From positions 33,137-97,136 of the forward strand of contig NZ_FNDD01000021.1 of assembly GCF_900100015.1 (NCBI RefSeq): a stretch of DNA of 64,000 nucleotides, read 5' to 3'. This document shows, piece by piece, positions 62,953 through 64,000 of the stretch. How positions within the stretch are numbered: the stretch's first letter is position 1; the number at the start of each line of letters is the position of its first letter. The position numbers were made by a program, and so were the translations under genes. The notes under the pieces are model-generated. The model ran no database searches. It saw only the letters and a program-made list of their open reading frames with translations, and was not told the DNA's origin. Origin of the DNA: Vibrio xiamenensis (GTDB lineage: Bacteria; Pseudomonadota; Gammaproteobacteria; Enterobacterales; Vibrionaceae).

Positions 62953-63495
62953 ATGTTACAAAAAATAGTTTCTTTGGGTTTGATTTTGTTCTTCTATTCA
63001 AGTGACGTACTATCGTATCAAATCTATGATTTTAATCATAACTACCAAGGTTTATTAAACAAAAGATCAGATGAATACAATAGATATGATAGAGAATTAA
63101 ATGAATTATATAGTAAGTCTCTTTCTTTTTTTGACTCTAAGAATAAAAAGAATGAATTTAGAGATGTTCAAAGAAAATGGCTAAAATATAAGATTAAAGC
63201 TTGCGATGCTAAACCTTATTTTGAGGGAGAGGAACCTAGTAATGATGTAATGACTCAGTATCTTATAGCTGAGTGCAATAGTTGGGTTACTCAAGCTAGA
63301 ATATTGGAAATTAAGTATTCATTATCAAAAGATGTTGAGCTATCTTATGCTATTTCAAGAGCGAAAATAGTTGATGATGGAATAAAAAAGTCAAAAGAAT
63401 GGGATGATTATAAAGACTATAATTGTAAGTTTATATCTGAAGAATCAGAATGTAATAAGAGAATGGATTTTTATTATAAAGAGCTAGAATTATAG
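62953..63495 (+). CDS. LprI-like (DUF1311) exported protein, possible lysozyme inhibitor
   Basis: The ATG at 62953 (weak site) gives a 180-residue product with a signal peptide (IVSLGLILFFYSSDVLS). The mature part has the LprI N-terminal-type pattern: YDRELNELYSKSLSF, then FRDVQRKWLKYKIKACDA and a later Cys with Q-A-R-I-L-E-I-K. It has four cysteines in all. The LprI family is named after a mycobacterial lipoprotein that inhibits lysozyme. A member in an array behind a lysozyme-type effector makes periplasmic protection against lysozyme plausible. The family assignment is by pattern; the function is inference. Confidence 0.6.
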   Translation: MLQKIVSLGLILFFYSSDVLSYQIYDFNHNYQGLLNKRSDEYNRYDRELNELYSKSLSFFDSKNKKNEFRDVQRKWLKYKIKACDAKPYFEGEEPSNDVMTQYLIAECNSWVTQARILEIKYSLSKDVELSYAISRAKIVDDGIKKSKEWDDYKDYNCKFISEESECNKRMDFYYKELEL

Positions 63496-63504
63496 TTATC
63501 TGTC

Positions 63505-63585
63505 GATAAAAATGAGATTTAAATTTTTTACTCACAATGCAATGATAATTTTACCTACGCAAACGTTGATATCTTCCAAGAGTAA
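63505..63585 (+). pseudogene. Decayed 3' fragment of an immunity-family gene
   Basis: Bases 63505-63603 align without gaps to 57914-58012, the end of immunity copy 2 and its downstream sequence (shared FYSQCND..TYANVDIFQE-stop region). Substitutions include one that creates an in-frame TAA, and there is no start. It is a leftover of another family member. Confidence 0.75.
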
Positions 63586-63633
63586 TTTTTAAAGATAAAT
63601 AAATCGCGATTTCTACACTTTATTTGCGCAACT

Positions 63634-63661
63634 AAAAAGCTAGCCATAGGCTAGCTTTTTT
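63634..63661 (+). terminator. Rho-independent terminator closing the immunity array
   Basis: AAAAAGCTAGCC / GGCTAGCTTTTTT with a 3-nt loop (ATA). The symmetric A and T runs allow activity in both directions. Confidence 0.9.
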
Positions 63662-63675
63662 ATTGTCAGCTCTAA

Positions 63676-63696
63676 ACCACCGCCTAGGGCGGTGGT
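63676..63696 (+). other. Subterminal hairpin at the left end of the IS200-type element
   Basis: The perfect 9-bp stem ACCACCGCC / GGCGGTGGT has a TAG loop. It is the expected TnpA-binding structure near the left end. Confidence 0.75.
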
Positions 63697-63747
63697 GATT
63701 GTCCCTTGGGGCTATTGCCCGAAGGAATGCCCATGTTAGAAGTAAGT

Positions 63748-63770
63748 CTCTTATTCACCACAAGTAAGAG
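63748..63770 (+). promoter_or_regulatory. Leader hairpin that may hide the tnpA ribosome binding site
   Basis: CTCTTA pairs with TAAGAG, and the second arm is part of the AAGAGGAA purine run upstream of the tnpA ATG. IS200 tnpA genes are known to be held down by leader structure; whether this one does so is inference. Confidence 0.5.
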
Positions 63771-63782
63771 GAAACTAAAAAC

Positions 63783-64000
63783 ATGGGCGACTACAGAAGT
63801 TCATCACATGTATATTGGCGTTGTAAATACCACATAGTATGGACGCCGAAGTATAGATTTAAGATCTTGAAAGGTAATGTAGGTAAGGAGCTTTACCGCT
63901 CGATCTACATTTTGTGCAATATAAAAGATTGTGAAGTCTTGGAATTAAATATTCAGCCAGATCACGTTCACTTGGTTGTGATAGTCCCACCGAAAGTATC
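63783..64000 (+). CDS. tnpA: TnpA, IS200/IS605-family Y1 transposase, cut by window edge
   Basis: 72 complete codons are visible, starting MGDYRSSSHVYWRCKYHIVW and PKYRFKILKG. The HUH motif is present as H61-V62-H63 (QPDHVHLVV). The catalytic tyrosine lies beyond the window. The first residues match what I remember of Vibrio IS1004 TnpA. The intact reading frame suggests a recently active copy, but the 3' half is not seen. Confidence 0.9.
   Translation, partial: MGDYRSSSHVYWRCKYHIVWTPKYRFKILKGNVGKELYRSIYILCNIKDCEVLELNIQPDHVHLVVIVPPKV

Larger units (their letters stand above)
63672..64000 (+). mobile_element. IS200/IS605-family element (IS1004-like), left part only
   Basis: A subterminal hairpin (63676-63696), a leader with a second hairpin (63748-63770) and the start of tnpA are visible. 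Elements of this family have no terminal inverted repeats and move as single strands, using such hairpins as recognition sites. The left boundary is approximate because no target or right end is visible. Confidence 0.8.

Noticed and set aside
63505..63585. Treating the immunity-like 3' fragment as a live gene
   Set aside because: It has no start codon, and an in-frame TAA interrupts it.

Overview
The window looks like a chromosomal segment of a Vibrio species or a close relative. The evidence is a complete type VI secretion system (T6SS) with the gene content of Vibrio T6SS loci (VasH, VasL, a TagH-type FHA protein, a PpkA-like kinase), moderate GC in the core genes, and a transposase at the right edge that resembles IS1004 of Vibrio. 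No rRNA, tRNA or CRISPR array was seen. All identifications rest on reading the sequence and on remembered family features; no database search was run.

Layout. (1) 1-5.8 kb: the 3' part of a giant Ig-like repeat protein with 594-bp tandem repeats. (2) 6.4-19.9 kb: an auxiliary effector island. It holds a MIX-like protein, a 1605-residue protein with hydrophobic helices and an OmpA-like peptidoglycan-binding domain (likely effector), and five paralogous membrane-anchored or lipidated proteins with TolB-like blades (likely immunity proteins). One paralog is frameshifted, and one sits behind a scrap of a gene 3' end. (3) 20.0-21.7 kb: an AT-rich pair, a secreted leucine-rich-repeat protein and a two-helix membrane protein. 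(4) 21.8-52.9 kb: the T6SS core in five transcription blocks. These are vasH-clpV (minus), hcp-vgrG and accessory genes (plus, behind a good sigma-54 promoter), ppkA-tssABCEFG (plus), vasL-tssM-Lrp-type regulator (minus), and an outer-membrane barrel gene with tagH-tssJKL (plus). All thirteen core components plus a PAAR-like protein are present. (5) 53.0-63.6 kb: a PAAR-like protein, a lysozyme-type effector (degenerate M23-like front, GH19-like back), and a long AT-rich tail of small exported proteins. Five of these share one four-cysteine immunity-like domain. One is LprI-like (lysozyme-inhibitor family), and two broken gene fragments are also present. (6) 63.67-64.0 kb: the left end and start of an IS200/IS605-type element.

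How it fits together (inference). VasH with sigma-54 drives hcp and the genes behind it. TssJLM and TagH/PpkA form and control the membrane complex, TssKEFG with VgrG the baseplate, and TssBC with Hcp the tail, which ClpV recycles. The MIX/OmpA-like protein and the GH19 protein would be cargo acting on rival cell envelopes. The arrays of exported paralogs would protect the cell from its own and from foreign versions of these toxins. The most unusual material lies in the two immunity arrays, which carry duplication scars, toxin remnants, an octanucleotide repeat and a change of base composition inside the GH19 effector gene.
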